Shown one piece after another: positions 57,215-64,000 of a DNA stretch of 64,000 bases. A program made the translations under genes and the position numbers. Each line of letters begins with the position of its first letter. The stretch's first letter is position 1. Where the stretch lies: NCBI GenBank assembly GCA_016722075.1, contig JADKGW010000001.1:310001-374000 (forward strand), written 5' to 3'. Below the pieces are notes generated by a model. It saw only the letters and a list, made by a program, of their open reading frames with translations. It was not told the origin of the DNA and did no database searches. The stretch is from Candidatus Kouleothrix ribensis (lineage in GTDB: Bacteria; Chloroflexota; Chloroflexia; Chloroflexales; Roseiflexaceae).

Positions 57215-58480
57215 TTATGAGCCACCTCGCAGCTGGCCCAGCACCTCGGCGGCGGCGCGCTCGCCGCTGTGCAGCGCGCCATGCACGGTGGCCGGGTTGT
57301 TGGCGAACACGGTCGCCTCGCCGGCGAAGTGCAGCGCGCCGGCAGGCCGGGCCAGCTGGGCACGCATGCCGTGCCGGCCCGGCTGCACCAGGCTGTAGCC
57401 GCCGCGCGCCCACTCATCGGCGGCCCAATCGACCAGCACATGCTCGCTGAAGTGCCGGCGTGGCGCGTCGCCAAAGAGCGCGCTGAGCGCAGCCAGGCCG
57501 TGCTCGAGCACGGCAGCCGGCCCCTGAGCCGCCAGCCGCGCCGCGCGCGTGCCCGTGCTGAAGCCGGTGAGAATCGGCACGCCCGGCTGCACCACCCACC
57601 AGACCGGCAGCGGCTCGCGCCCGGTCAGAATCGTCATGTCGGCGTCCCAGAACGGCTCATCGAAGCGCATGATCAGCTTCATCGCCGGCGGCATCTCGAG
57701 CGCATCGATCGCCTGGCGCTGCGCCGCCGGCAGTGGCGGGTCGAACGCGACGGTGCCAGCCTTCAGCAGCGCCAGCGGCAGCGTGACGATCGCGCGGCGC
57801 GCGCGCATAGTCGTATTGGCCGCGCCTGCAACCGTCACCTCCACGCCCTCGGTGCCCCAGCGCACGGCCGTCACCGCCGTGCTGCGCCGAATGTCGAGCC
57901 CGGCCGCGAGGCAGGCCAGCACGTAGTCGTAGCCCTCGAGGATGTGAAAATCGCCGGGACCTTTGTCGGAGTAGCGCAGCTCGTGGGCCAGCTCGGCCAC
58001 GCTGATCGTGTCGGGTGTGGCGCAGTTGGCGTGGGCCAGGCGCATGTCGGCCACGTGGCTGGCCAGCGGGCTGAAGTGGTTTGCGCGCAGCCAATCGCCC
58101 AGCGATTGGTCGGGGCCTGTGTAGGCCGCCAGCTGTGCTTCGAGCGTAAACAGCGGCTGCAGGTCGGCGCGCTGCTCGAATACCGCCGGGCCGACCATGC
58201 GGCCATCCTCTTGCACGATCCGGCGGCCGGCCCAGCGTGTAGCTGCCTGGGTGTGCGCGCCGGCGCGGCGTACCCAGGCCCAGGTATCGGCCTGCTCGCC
58301 GTGAATAAACTCGGCGCCACGCTCGACCGGCACCGGCCCGAAGGCATGGTCGGTCCACACGCGCCCGCCAATTCGGTCGCGCGCCTCGAGTACGATCGGC
58401 GCCAGGCCCGCGTCGGCCAGTGCGCGCGCGGCGCCTAGCCCGGCCGCGCCGGCACCAATCACGATCACGTTGGCGTCCAT
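57215..58480 (-). CDS. Flavin amine oxidase
   Basis: A 421-residue FAD enzyme. Dinucleotide motif VIVIGAGAAGLGAARALADAGLAPIVLEARDRIGGRVWTD (about 6-45), substrate-domain ERGAEFIHG, and the C-terminal FAGEATVFANNPATVHGALHSGERAAAEVL flavin clasp. The family oxidises amines (spermine/polyamine, tryptophan or similar) giving imines and hydrogen peroxide. The Lys often used for FAD/substrate in monoamine oxidases is not needed in all. ATG follows AAAGGC. No signal peptide, so intracellular. Confidence 0.92.
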   Translation of the reverse strand: MDANVIVIGAGAAGLGAARALADAGLAPIVLEARDRIGGRVWTDHAFGPVPVERGAEFIHGEQADTWAWVRRAGAHTQAATRWAGRRIVQEDGRMVGPAVFEQRADLQPLFTLEAQLAAYTGPDQSLGDWLRANHFSPLASHVADMRLAHANCATPDTISVAELAHELRYSDKGPGDFHILEGYDYVLACLAAGLDIRRSTAVTAVRWGTEGVEVTVAGAANTTMRARRAIVTLPLALLKAGTVAFDPPLPAAQRQAIDALEMPPAMKLIMRFDEPFWDADMTILTGREPLPVWWVVQPGVPILTGFSTGTRAARLAAQGPAAVLEHGLAALSALFGDAPRRHFSEHVLVDWAADEWARGGYSLVQPGRHGMRAQLARPAGALHFAGEATVFANNPATVHGALHSGERAAAEVLGQLRGGS

Positions 58481-58520
58481 CGGCAAGCCTTTCTATAGTA
58501 GGGCTTTTGCTGCTGGCAGC

Positions 58521-58598
58521 GTACGCCTGTGGCAGATCGGTGTGTGATGTGTAGCTGTGTGCAAGTTTACCGCGCGCAGCACGGCAAAACCGCACACA
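58521..58598 (+). repeat. Degenerate leader/palindrome element, copy 4
   Basis: GTACGCCTGTGGCAGATCGG resembles the leader; then TGTGTGC and GTTTACCG pair imperfectly with CGGCAAAACCGCACACA around GCGCGCAGCA. Decayed relative of copy 3 (its arms share TGTGTGC/GCACACA). It precedes the AI-2E family gene. Confidence 0.5.
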
Positions 58599-58701
58599 AC
58601 CGATCGGACTCGCAGAATATTCGCTATAATACCAGAACTTGCCCGCATTCTGGAATACGATCAGCTGAACAGCTGCGCGCCTATCAGGAAGGAGTCGCCC
58701 T

Positions 58702-59988
58702 GTGGCCGATAAACCCAAACCGCGCCTTGAGCCGCCGGTGCATGCCGGCGAGCTGGTAGCCCGGCCGCGCGGGCCGGCGCTCCCGGCGGCCGACACACGC
58801 GGGCCTGCGCTGCTGGCCGAGCCGGCGGCGCCCGCGCCAGAGGCCGCGATCGAGATCAGCTTTCCGTCGTGGCGCACGCTCGGCAAGTGGATTCTCGTGC
58901 TCGTCGCGCTGTATGCGATCATCTGGCTGATTATGAACGCGATGTCGGCGCTAACGCCCTTCATCATCGGCCTGGTGCTGGCCTACCTGCTGCTGCCGCT
59001 GGTCAACCGGCTCAACCGGCGCCTGCCGCGCCCGCTGGCGATCCTGGTGGTGTACGTGGGCGCGTTTGTGGCGCTGTTTGTGGCGGTGGCCTACATCGTG
59101 CCGCCGGTGGCCAACCAGTTTCAGCAGCTCGTCGATAACCTGCCAACGCGCGAGGAGCTGCAGTCGTTCGCGGGCGGCCTGCTTCAGCAGTACGAGAATC
59201 GCGTGCCGGCCGAGATCAAGCAGCCGATCGAGCAGGGCCTGAATAGCGCGCTCCAGACGCTCCAGCGCAATTTCGCAACCTATGTGCAAGGAGTTACCAC
59301 GTTTCTGCTCAACCAGATCTTGCAGATCTTGAACACGCTCTCGTTCCTGATCGGCTTCCTGATCATCCCGTTCTGGCTGTTCTACGTGCTGAACGACCAG
59401 GACAAGGGCCGGGCGTTTCTTAACCGCGTGCTGCACCCGCGCGTCCGCGCGGATTTCTGGAATGTCTGGAATATCATCAACCAGGTGTTTAGCAACTACA
59501 TTCGTGGGCAGCTGCTGCTAGGCCTGGCGGTAGGCCTGATGGTGTGGGTCGGGCTGCTGCTCCTGGGCTTATTCGGCTTCAGCGTGCCTTATTCGCTGCT
59601 GCTCGCGCTTGTGGCCGGCGTCACCGAGCTGGTGCCGATCATCGGCCCGATTATCGGCGCGATCCCCGGCGTGCTGATCGGCTTCTTCGCCTCGCAGAAC
59701 GGCTGGCAGACCGGGCTGGCGGTGCTGGGGCTGTACCTGCTGGTGCAACAGCTCGAGAACAACTTCCTGGTGCCGCGGATCATCGGCAAGAGCATCGGCC
59801 TGCACGAGGCGATTTTGACGGTGGTGCTGATCGCGATGGGGCAGATCTTCGGCTTGCTGGGGGTGGTGCTGGCAGCGCCAGTGGCCGCGATCGGGCGCGA
59901 TCTGTTTCTGTATAGCTATCGGCGGCTCGATGGGCTTGATACCGATGCGGCCGCGCGCTCGCTCCAGGCCGAGGCTGTGCCTGAGTAG
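58702..59988 (+). CDS. AI-2E family (PerM/YdiK) membrane protein
   Basis: A 428-residue polytopic protein of the AI-2E exporter-like family. About 50 Pro/Ala-rich cytosolic residues precede two N-terminal helices (WILVLVALYAIIWLIMNAM, FIIGLVLAYLLLPLV); further helices and the family motif PYSLLLALVAGVTELVPIIGPIIGAIPGVLIGF follow. Family members are implicated in export of the quorum signal AI-2 or as sodium/proton antiporters; the function is not certain here, and no luxS is nearby. Translation starts at GTG: the site AAGGAG is eight bases upstream and no ATG fits. A TATAAT occurs at 58625-58630. Confidence 0.9.
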   Translation: MADKPKPRLEPPVHAGELVARPRGPALPAADTRGPALLAEPAAPAPEAAIEISFPSWRTLGKWILVLVALYAIIWLIMNAMSALTPFIIGLVLAYLLLPLVNRLNRRLPRPLAILVVYVGAFVALFVAVAYIVPPVANQFQQLVDNLPTREELQSFAGGLLQQYENRVPAEIKQPIEQGLNSALQTLQRNFATYVQGVTTFLLNQILQILNTLSFLIGFLIIPFWLFYVLNDQDKGRAFLNRVLHPRVRADFWNVWNIINQVFSNYIRGQLLLGLAVGLMVWVGLLLLGLFGFSVPYSLLLALVAGVTELVPIIGPIIGAIPGVLIGFFASQNGWQTGLAVLGLYLLVQQLENNFLVPRIIGKSIGLHEAILTVVLIAMGQIFGLLGVVLAAPVAAIGRDLFLYSYRRLDGLDTDAAARSLQAEAVPE

Positions 59989-60053
59989 ATGGCAGCGGGG
60001 TGGGGCAAGTATGGTGCATGCCACTGCGGTAGCGCCGCCGCCGCGTTAGCCTC

Positions 60054-60095
60054 AAAAAAGCATGCGCCCGCTTCCAACATAGGAACGGGCGCATG
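60054..60095 (-). terminator. Intrinsic terminator of the HD-domain gene
   Basis: Minus-strand RNA: CATGCGCCCG plus GTTCC, loop TATGTT, GGAA(G) and CGGGCGCATG, then CTTTTTTGAG. A 10+4 bp stem with a T-run, 45 bases after the stop. It could also serve the plus-strand AI-2E gene, which ends at 59988. Confidence 0.85.
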
Positions 60096-60139
60096 GCGTT
60101 TGGCTGCCCGTGGCAACCAGCCTACCCACGCACAGGCGG

Positions 60140-60730
60140 CTAATCCAGGCCGCCACCGCTGCGGCGGCGTAGCAGCGGGTGCGCCAGGAAGCGCTGGCCC
60201 AGGATCTGGCGGCGGCGCAAGAGCGGGTGGCTCAGCAGGCGCCGGCGGAGCGCGCCGCGCCGGCGGCGTTGACGTGGATCGACATAATATGGATCGCTAA
60301 GCTTCAGGCGGCGATGGGTGGCCTGGCTGGTGCCATCGACCAGGCCGCGCAGGTATTGCTTGAGATCGCCGAGCGATGCGGCCTTATCGGCCAGCACCAG
60401 CACCCAGCCCTCGCGCGTGGTTGGCGCTGGGCCAAGCGGGTACATATGGCTGATGATCGCGGCGCAGACGGCTTCGGGTTCGCCCTGGCCGGCAGCCCAG
60501 CGTGCCGCCACCGCGCCGTGGGTGGTGAGCGTGCCGAGGCGCGAGTCGATATCGTGGATGATCGCGGCGCGCAGGCACACGCGCTCGTCGGCGCGTAGCA
60601 GCTGCGCGAAGCGCGAGGAGTATTTAACCGAGCGCATCAGGTGATCGTGCTTGGGGATGCGATGATGAATGTGGTCGCGCGTTTCGACTACTTTTGGGTG
60701 AACGAGCAGATCGGCGATGTGCAGATGCAT
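60140..60730 (-). CDS. HD-domain phosphohydrolase with an arginine-rich duplicated tail
   Basis: A 196-residue protein. The HD domain (1-130) has HDHLMRSVKYS (H28-D29/H30), the metal pair HD in LRAAIIHDID (H59-D60), H95 and D115, which fits a metal-dependent phosphohydrolase on nucleotides or cyclic nucleotides. Residues 154-190 are RQRRRRGALRRR, LLSHPLLRRR and FLAHPLLRRR, so the H-P-L-L-R-R-R motif occurs twice with a similar flank. The tail is very basic and may bind nucleic acid or membrane lipid; that is inference. The start ATG follows GGAGG. An intrinsic terminator follows. Confidence 0.8.
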   Translation of the reverse strand: MHLHIADLLVHPKVVETRDHIHHRIPKHDHLMRSVKYSSRFAQLLRADERVCLRAAIIHDIDSRLGTLTTHGAVAARWAAGQGEPEAVCAAIISHMYPLGPAPTTREGWVLVLADKAASLGDLKQYLRGLVDGTSQATHRRLKLSDPYYVDPRQRRRRGALRRRLLSHPLLRRRQILGQRFLAHPLLRRRSGGGLD

Positions 60731-60899
60731 CGATACAACCTCCGGCGGCTTATGAATCTGGCCCTATAGCCCATGTTATACCACAATCCTGGTGCCTGTC
60801 CAGGCCTACCACGGTCCTGTGTGTGGTTAGACGCTAGTTCGGTGGGATTGTTGCCGGGCCGGCCGCGATACCGTGCAGGCGTGGCACACCGGCAGGGGG

Positions 60900-61826
60900 T
60901 TAGCCGAGCAGCTCGCTTGCGGCGGTGTATGGGTCGAGCTCGCGCGCAGCCATGCGCGTCACCAGCGTCTCCCAGCTTTCGCCGGCCATACGCGTGCGCA
61001 CGCGCTCGAGCGCGGTTTCGCGCACGATCAGCTCGAACTCGCGTGCCACGCGCGCGCGCTCGCGGTCGAGCTTCTGGCCGCTGGTGTGCAGGTGCGCCAG
61101 GTGGCGCTCGACTTCGGCCGCGACCTGGCCGATGCCCTCGTCGCGCATGGCCACTGCCGGCACGATCGGCGGCGCCCAGCCGCTCGATGGCGGGCCGCCC
61201 AGGTGTAGCATCGCGCGCAGCTGCCGAATAGTCGCATCGGCGCCCTCGCGGTCGGCCTTATTCACCACAAAGATATCGGCAATCTCGAGGATGCCGGCCT
61301 TGATCGCCTGCACATCGTCGCCCATGCCGGGAACCTCAACCACCATGGTGGTATGGGCCGCGCTGGCGATCTCGACCTCGCTCTGGCCGGCGCCGACCGT
61401 CTCGACCAGCACCAGATCGAAGCCGGCCGCGTCGATCAGGTCGATCGCGTCGCTGGTGGCGTGGGCGATGCCGCCAAGCCGGCCGCGGCTGGCCATGCTG
61501 CGGATGAAGATGCCGGGGTCGCCGCCGAGCGGCTGCATGCGGATGCGGTCGCCGAGGATCGCGCCGCCGGTAAACGGCGAGGTTGGGTCGACCGCGATAA
61601 TGCCGATGGTGCGGCCGGCCTGGCGCCAGTGTAAGGCCAGCGCATTCACCAGGGTGCTTTTGCCGGCGCCGGGCGAGCCGGTAATGCCGACGATATGGGC
61701 ACGCCCGGTGTGGGCGTACACGGCGCGCAGCAGCTCGCGCGCAGGCGCGCCGCCAGTTTCGACGATGCTGATGCCGCGGGCCAGGGCGCGGCGGTTGCCT
61801 GAGAGGAGATCATCAGCTAGTTTCAA
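60900..61826 (-). CDS. meaB: MeaB-family GTPase (methylmalonyl-CoA mutase chaperone)
   Basis: A 308-residue G3E-type GTPase that loads and protects B12-dependent mutases. Walker A is GSPGAGKS (50-57), followed by VDPTSPFTGGAILGDRIRM, the switch ETVGAGQSEVEI, and NKAD (GTPase base motif) in VVNKADREGA; the C-terminal dimer helices follow. The start is a TTG: AGGATCGATACG precedes it and no upstream or nearby ATG is in frame, so translation initiation is weak and perhaps set below the B12-subunit gene upstream. Confidence 0.93.
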   Translation of the reverse strand: MKLADDLLSGNRRALARGISIVETGGAPARELLRAVYAHTGRAHIVGITGSPGAGKSTLVNALALHWRQAGRTIGIIAVDPTSPFTGGAILGDRIRMQPLGGDPGIFIRSMASRGRLGGIAHATSDAIDLIDAAGFDLVLVETVGAGQSEVEIASAAHTTMVVEVPGMGDDVQAIKAGILEIADIFVVNKADREGADATIRQLRAMLHLGGPPSSGWAPPIVPAVAMRDEGIGQVAAEVERHLAHLHTSGQKLDRERARVAREFELIVRETALERVRTRMAGESWETLVTRMAARELDPYTAASELLG

Positions 61827-61871
61827 CGTATCGATCCTGAGAGTCTATCTGAGCAGCCCGTGTACGAGCAG

Positions 61872-61917
61872 GCTACCAAGGCACCAAGAACGGTTGGCTC
61901 CCTGGTGCCCTGGTGGT
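61872..61917. repeat. ACCAAGGC / CCTGGTG inverted short-unit pair
   Basis: ACCAAGGCACCAAGAA and, 12 bases on, CCTGGTGCCCTGGTGG are inverted copies of a 7-8 base unit. It fills the gap between the B12 subunit and meaB, both minus-strand genes. Confidence 0.6.
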
Positions 61918-61934
61918 CGGCTTGCCGCGCTTCC

Positions 61935-62345
61935 CTACGCGCTATGGTTGGTGCCGGCATGTTCCTGGATGAACTGCACGATATCATGGGTCGAGGCGCC
62001 TGGCCCATACACGGCTGCGATGCCATACTGCTCTTTCAGCGCGTGGGCATCGGCGTCGGAGATGATCCCGCCGGCGACGACCAGCACATCGTCCATGCCC
62101 TGCTCGCGCAGCAGCTGCATCACCTTGGGCAGCAGCGTCATATGCGCGCCCGAGAGGATCGACAGGCCGATCACATCGACATCTTCCTGAAGCGCGGCCT
62201 CAACGATCATCTGGGGCGTCTGCTGCAAGCCGGTGTAGATCACCTCCATGCCGGCGTCGCGTAGCGCGCGCGCGATCACCTTTGCGCCGCGATCGTGCCC
62301 GTCGAGGCCGGGCTTGGCCACCAGCACCCGCGTTTTTCGCTCCAT
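61935..62345 (-). CDS. B12-binding subunit of methylmalonyl-CoA-type mutase
   Basis: A 136-residue Rossmann-like cobalamin domain. The histidine-on motif DxHxxG is D15-G-H17-D-R-G20 in KPGLDGHDRGAKVIARALRDAG, followed by SILSGAHMTLLPKVM and VAGGIISDADAHALKEQYG with the GPGAST loop. Alone, this is the small subunit of a split acyl-CoA mutase; the large TIM-barrel subunit is not within the window. It is followed 108 bases downstream by meaB, consistent with a propionate/methylmalonyl pathway. ATG follows AAGGAGCG. Confidence 0.93.
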   Translation of the reverse strand: MERKTRVLVAKPGLDGHDRGAKVIARALRDAGMEVIYTGLQQTPQMIVEAALQEDVDVIGLSILSGAHMTLLPKVMQLLREQGMDDVLVVAGGIISDADAHALKEQYGIAAVYGPGASTHDIVQFIQEHAGTNHSA

Positions 62346-62570
62346 TGTGCGCTCCTTAGCTATTTAGCCGCCGATTATACCATTACGTGATCGCCGCCGC
62401 AACCGGGCGCGGCACATCAGTAGTATAGCCTGGGCCGGTTGCAGTACAGGTCAGAAACATTCATTCTATGATAAGAATCGTTATTGATCGGCGGGCGCGT
62501 CCATAGCCCAGCCAAACGTGGTATCATGCGCGCGACGCGCCGAATGGCGCGCTTGCTCGTGCCGGGCACT

Positions 62571-63482
62571 ATGCAAATCTTCTACTCCGACACGTTTGTG
62601 CTGCCGTTGCCGGCGGGCCATCGCTTCCCGATGCCGAAGTATGCGCTGCTGCGCCAGCAGGTGGCGGCGGCCGGCATCGTCGCGCCCGCCGATCTATGCA
62701 TCCCGCCTGCCGCGAGCGACGAGCAGCTTGGCCGCGCCCACACCGCCGCGTACATCGCGCGCGTGCAGGCCGGCGCGCTCACGCCGCACGAGATCCGCCG
62801 GATCGGCTTTCCTTGGTCGCCCGGCATGGTCGAGCGCTCGCGGCGCTCGGCGGGGGCCACGATCGCGGCCTGCCGCGCGGCCCTGCGCGATGGCTTTGCC
62901 GCAAACCTGGCTGGCGGCACCCACCACGCCTACGCCGATCACGGCGAGGGCTACTGCGTGTTTAACGATAGCGCCGTGGCCGCGCGGGCCATGCAGGCCG
63001 AGCGGCGCGCCCGCCGGATCGTGATTATCGACTGCGATGTACACCAGGGCAACGGCACGGCCGCAATCGGCGCGGGCGACGAGACGATCTTCACCTTTTC
63101 AATCCACGGCGCGAAGAACTTCCCGTTCCACAAGGAACACAGCGACCTCGATATTGCGCTCGACGACGGTGTGGGCGACCAGGCCTACCTCGATGCGCTC
63201 GACGACGGGCTGTGCCAGGCGATCGAGCGCTCGCGCGCCGAGCTGGCGATCTACCTGGCCGGCGCCGACCCATTCCACGGCGACACACTCGGCCGGCTGA
63301 AGCTGACCAAGGCCGGCCTGGCCGAGCGCGACCGTATGGTGCTGCACTACTGCCGGGATGCCGGCATCGCGGTGGCGATCACCATGGCCGGTGGCTATGC
63401 GCGCGATATCACCGACACGGTCGATATTCATATGCAGACAGTTCGGATGGCGGCCGGGCTGGCCGGCCAGGCGCGCAGCTGA
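62571..63482 (+). CDS. Histone-deacetylase-family amidohydrolase (AcuC/APAH-like)
   Basis: A 303-residue metal-dependent deacylase. The HDAC signatures are all visible: AGGTHHAYADHGEGYCVFND (active-site His pair, and Asp nearby), IIDCDVHQGNGTA (metal Asp/His), the FSIHGAKNFPFHKEHSD segment, LAGADPFHGD (metal Asp), and TMAGGYARDITDTV. Bacterial members deacetylate polyamines, acetoin-utilisation proteins or lysine side chains; the substrate is unknown. The ATG was chosen because the fold begins there; upstream in-frame ATGs have no site. It is transcribed alone. Confidence 0.93.
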   Translation: MQIFYSDTFVLPLPAGHRFPMPKYALLRQQVAAAGIVAPADLCIPPAASDEQLGRAHTAAYIARVQAGALTPHEIRRIGFPWSPGMVERSRRSAGATIAACRAALRDGFAANLAGGTHHAYADHGEGYCVFNDSAVAARAMQAERRARRIVIIDCDVHQGNGTAAIGAGDETIFTFSIHGAKNFPFHKEHSDLDIALDDGVGDQAYLDALDDGLCQAIERSRAELAIYLAGADPFHGDTLGRLKLTKAGLAERDRMVLHYCRDAGIAVAITMAGGYARDITDTVDIHMQTVRMAAGLAGQARS

Positions 63483-63563
63483 TTGTGACGGCCGGCCGGC
63501 CGTTTGAAATACTTTGCATAGCTTGGCCGACACGTATGAATGCGGCAAAGGAGCATACCTGCT

Positions 63564-64000
63564 ATGAGCACGACAAAAGCGCAGTTTCTCGCGCAGCTCA
63601 AGGCTGATCGCGCCGATTTCGAGATGGCGCTGCGCGATCTCTACGACGAGCAGATGACTGCGCCGGGCGTCGAGGGCAACTGGTCGGTCAAGGATGTGCT
63701 GGCGCATATCACATTCTGGGAAGTCCAGGCGCTCAGCTGGCTGCAGGCCGGCCTGAGCGGGCGCGCGCCTGGCCCTGGCCTAGAGACGACGCCCGACGAA
63801 ACCAACCGGCTGAATCTGCAGAACTATCACGAGAACAAAGATCGCCCGCTCTACGATGTGATCGACGAGTTTCACGCCACCTTCCCGCGGATTCTCGCGC
63901 TGGTAGAGGCACTGCCCGACGACCAGCTGCTTGTGCCGGCGCACTTCGCATGGGCCGGCGGCAAGTCGCTGGCCGACCACCTGCGCAGCGAGACGGTTGA
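63564..64000 (+). CDS. DinB/ClbS-DfsB-like protein, 3' end beyond window
   Basis: 145 full codons are visible, with the gene cut by the right edge. MSTTKAQFLAQLKADRADFEMALRDLYDEQM, then VEGNWSVKDVLAHITFWEVQALSWLQ, is a four-helix bundle of the ClbS/DfsB (DUF1706) type; the H of HITFWE is the conserved position. ClbS hydrolyses colibactin in E. coli; most relatives have no known substrate, and here no biosynthetic cluster is near. The start ATG follows AAGGAG by 9 bases. No frameshift in the visible part. Confidence 0.88.
   Translation, partial: MSTTKAQFLAQLKADRADFEMALRDLYDEQMTAPGVEGNWSVKDVLAHITFWEVQALSWLQAGLSGRAPGPGLETTPDETNRLNLQNYHENKDRPLYDVIDEFHATFPRILALVEALPDDQLLVPAHFAWAGGKSLADHLRSETV

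Noticed and set aside
62471..62484. Fur-box-like ATAAGAATCGTTAT upstream of the deacetylase-like gene
   Set aside because: The inverted repeat holds only at the ATAA/TTAT ends; there is no iron-related gene next to it.

Overview
The window is GC-rich, uses Shine-Dalgarno starts, and has no rRNA, tRNA or CRISPR array that I can recognise. A PucC-type (bacteriochlorophyll delivery) transporter, a CrtO-type carotenoid oxidoreductase, a MeaB plus B12-subunit pair, an HspR/HAIR heat-shock operon, many surface glycosidases and arrays of 7-8 base repeats together suggest a filamentous Chloroflexota (Chloroflexia, Roseiflexus/Kouleothrix-like). This is inference; no marker gene settles it.

Layout. 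1-3.3 kb: a MacA-MacB type efflux system on the minus strand. 3.7-9.7 kb (plus): FGGY kinase, M29 aminopeptidase, a long octamer array, and a GH35 beta-galactosidase. 9.7-14 kb: acyltransferase-3, a small membrane protein, a MITE-like element, the PucC-type carrier. 14-19.7 kb (minus): M16C protease and a 7TM sensor kinase. 20-25 kb: amidase, endonuclease III, glycosyltransferase, a membrane-anchored HEXXH protein. 25-29.4 kb (minus): CnoX-like thioredoxin, a PNPOx-fold protein, and a kinase/response-regulator pair. 29.4-31.2 kb: Hsp20 and an anchored glycosidase. 31.4-41 kb: a 2466-residue secreted protein with two nuclease domains and RTX repeats, divergent from a secreted 5'-nucleotidase. 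41-49 kb: metabolic genes (MBL hydrolase, Cys/Met PLP enzyme, GatD-like amidotransferase, NmrA-like SDR, CrtO-like oxidase, DUF3105, PsuG). 48.8-52.4 kb: surface pullulanase. 52.5-53.9 kb: PadR regulator plus a lone ModB-type permease. 54-55.3 kb: dnaJ-hspR. 55.3-58.5 kb: phosphotransferase/DUF6285 pair and a flavin amine oxidase. 58.7-64 kb: AI-2E family protein, HD protein, MeaB, B12-binding subunit, histone-deacetylase-like amidohydrolase and a truncated DinB/DfsB-like protein.

How it fits together. Much of the window faces outward: secreted nuclease plus 5'-nucleotidase (DNA to nucleosides and phosphate), pullulanase, GH35 and another glycosidase (polysaccharides), two sensor kinases and an exporter. 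The dnaJ-hspR operon carries its own operator, a HAIR-type inverted repeat over a near-consensus promoter.

The least explained content is intergenic: (i) a dispersed element made of a conserved leader and a hairpin whose arms differ between copies but stay complementary around a fixed GCGC-TCC-GCGC tip; (ii) a 142-144 bp MITE-like element in two copies with a re-paired inner hairpin; and (iii) several 7-8 bp arrays arranged head to head.
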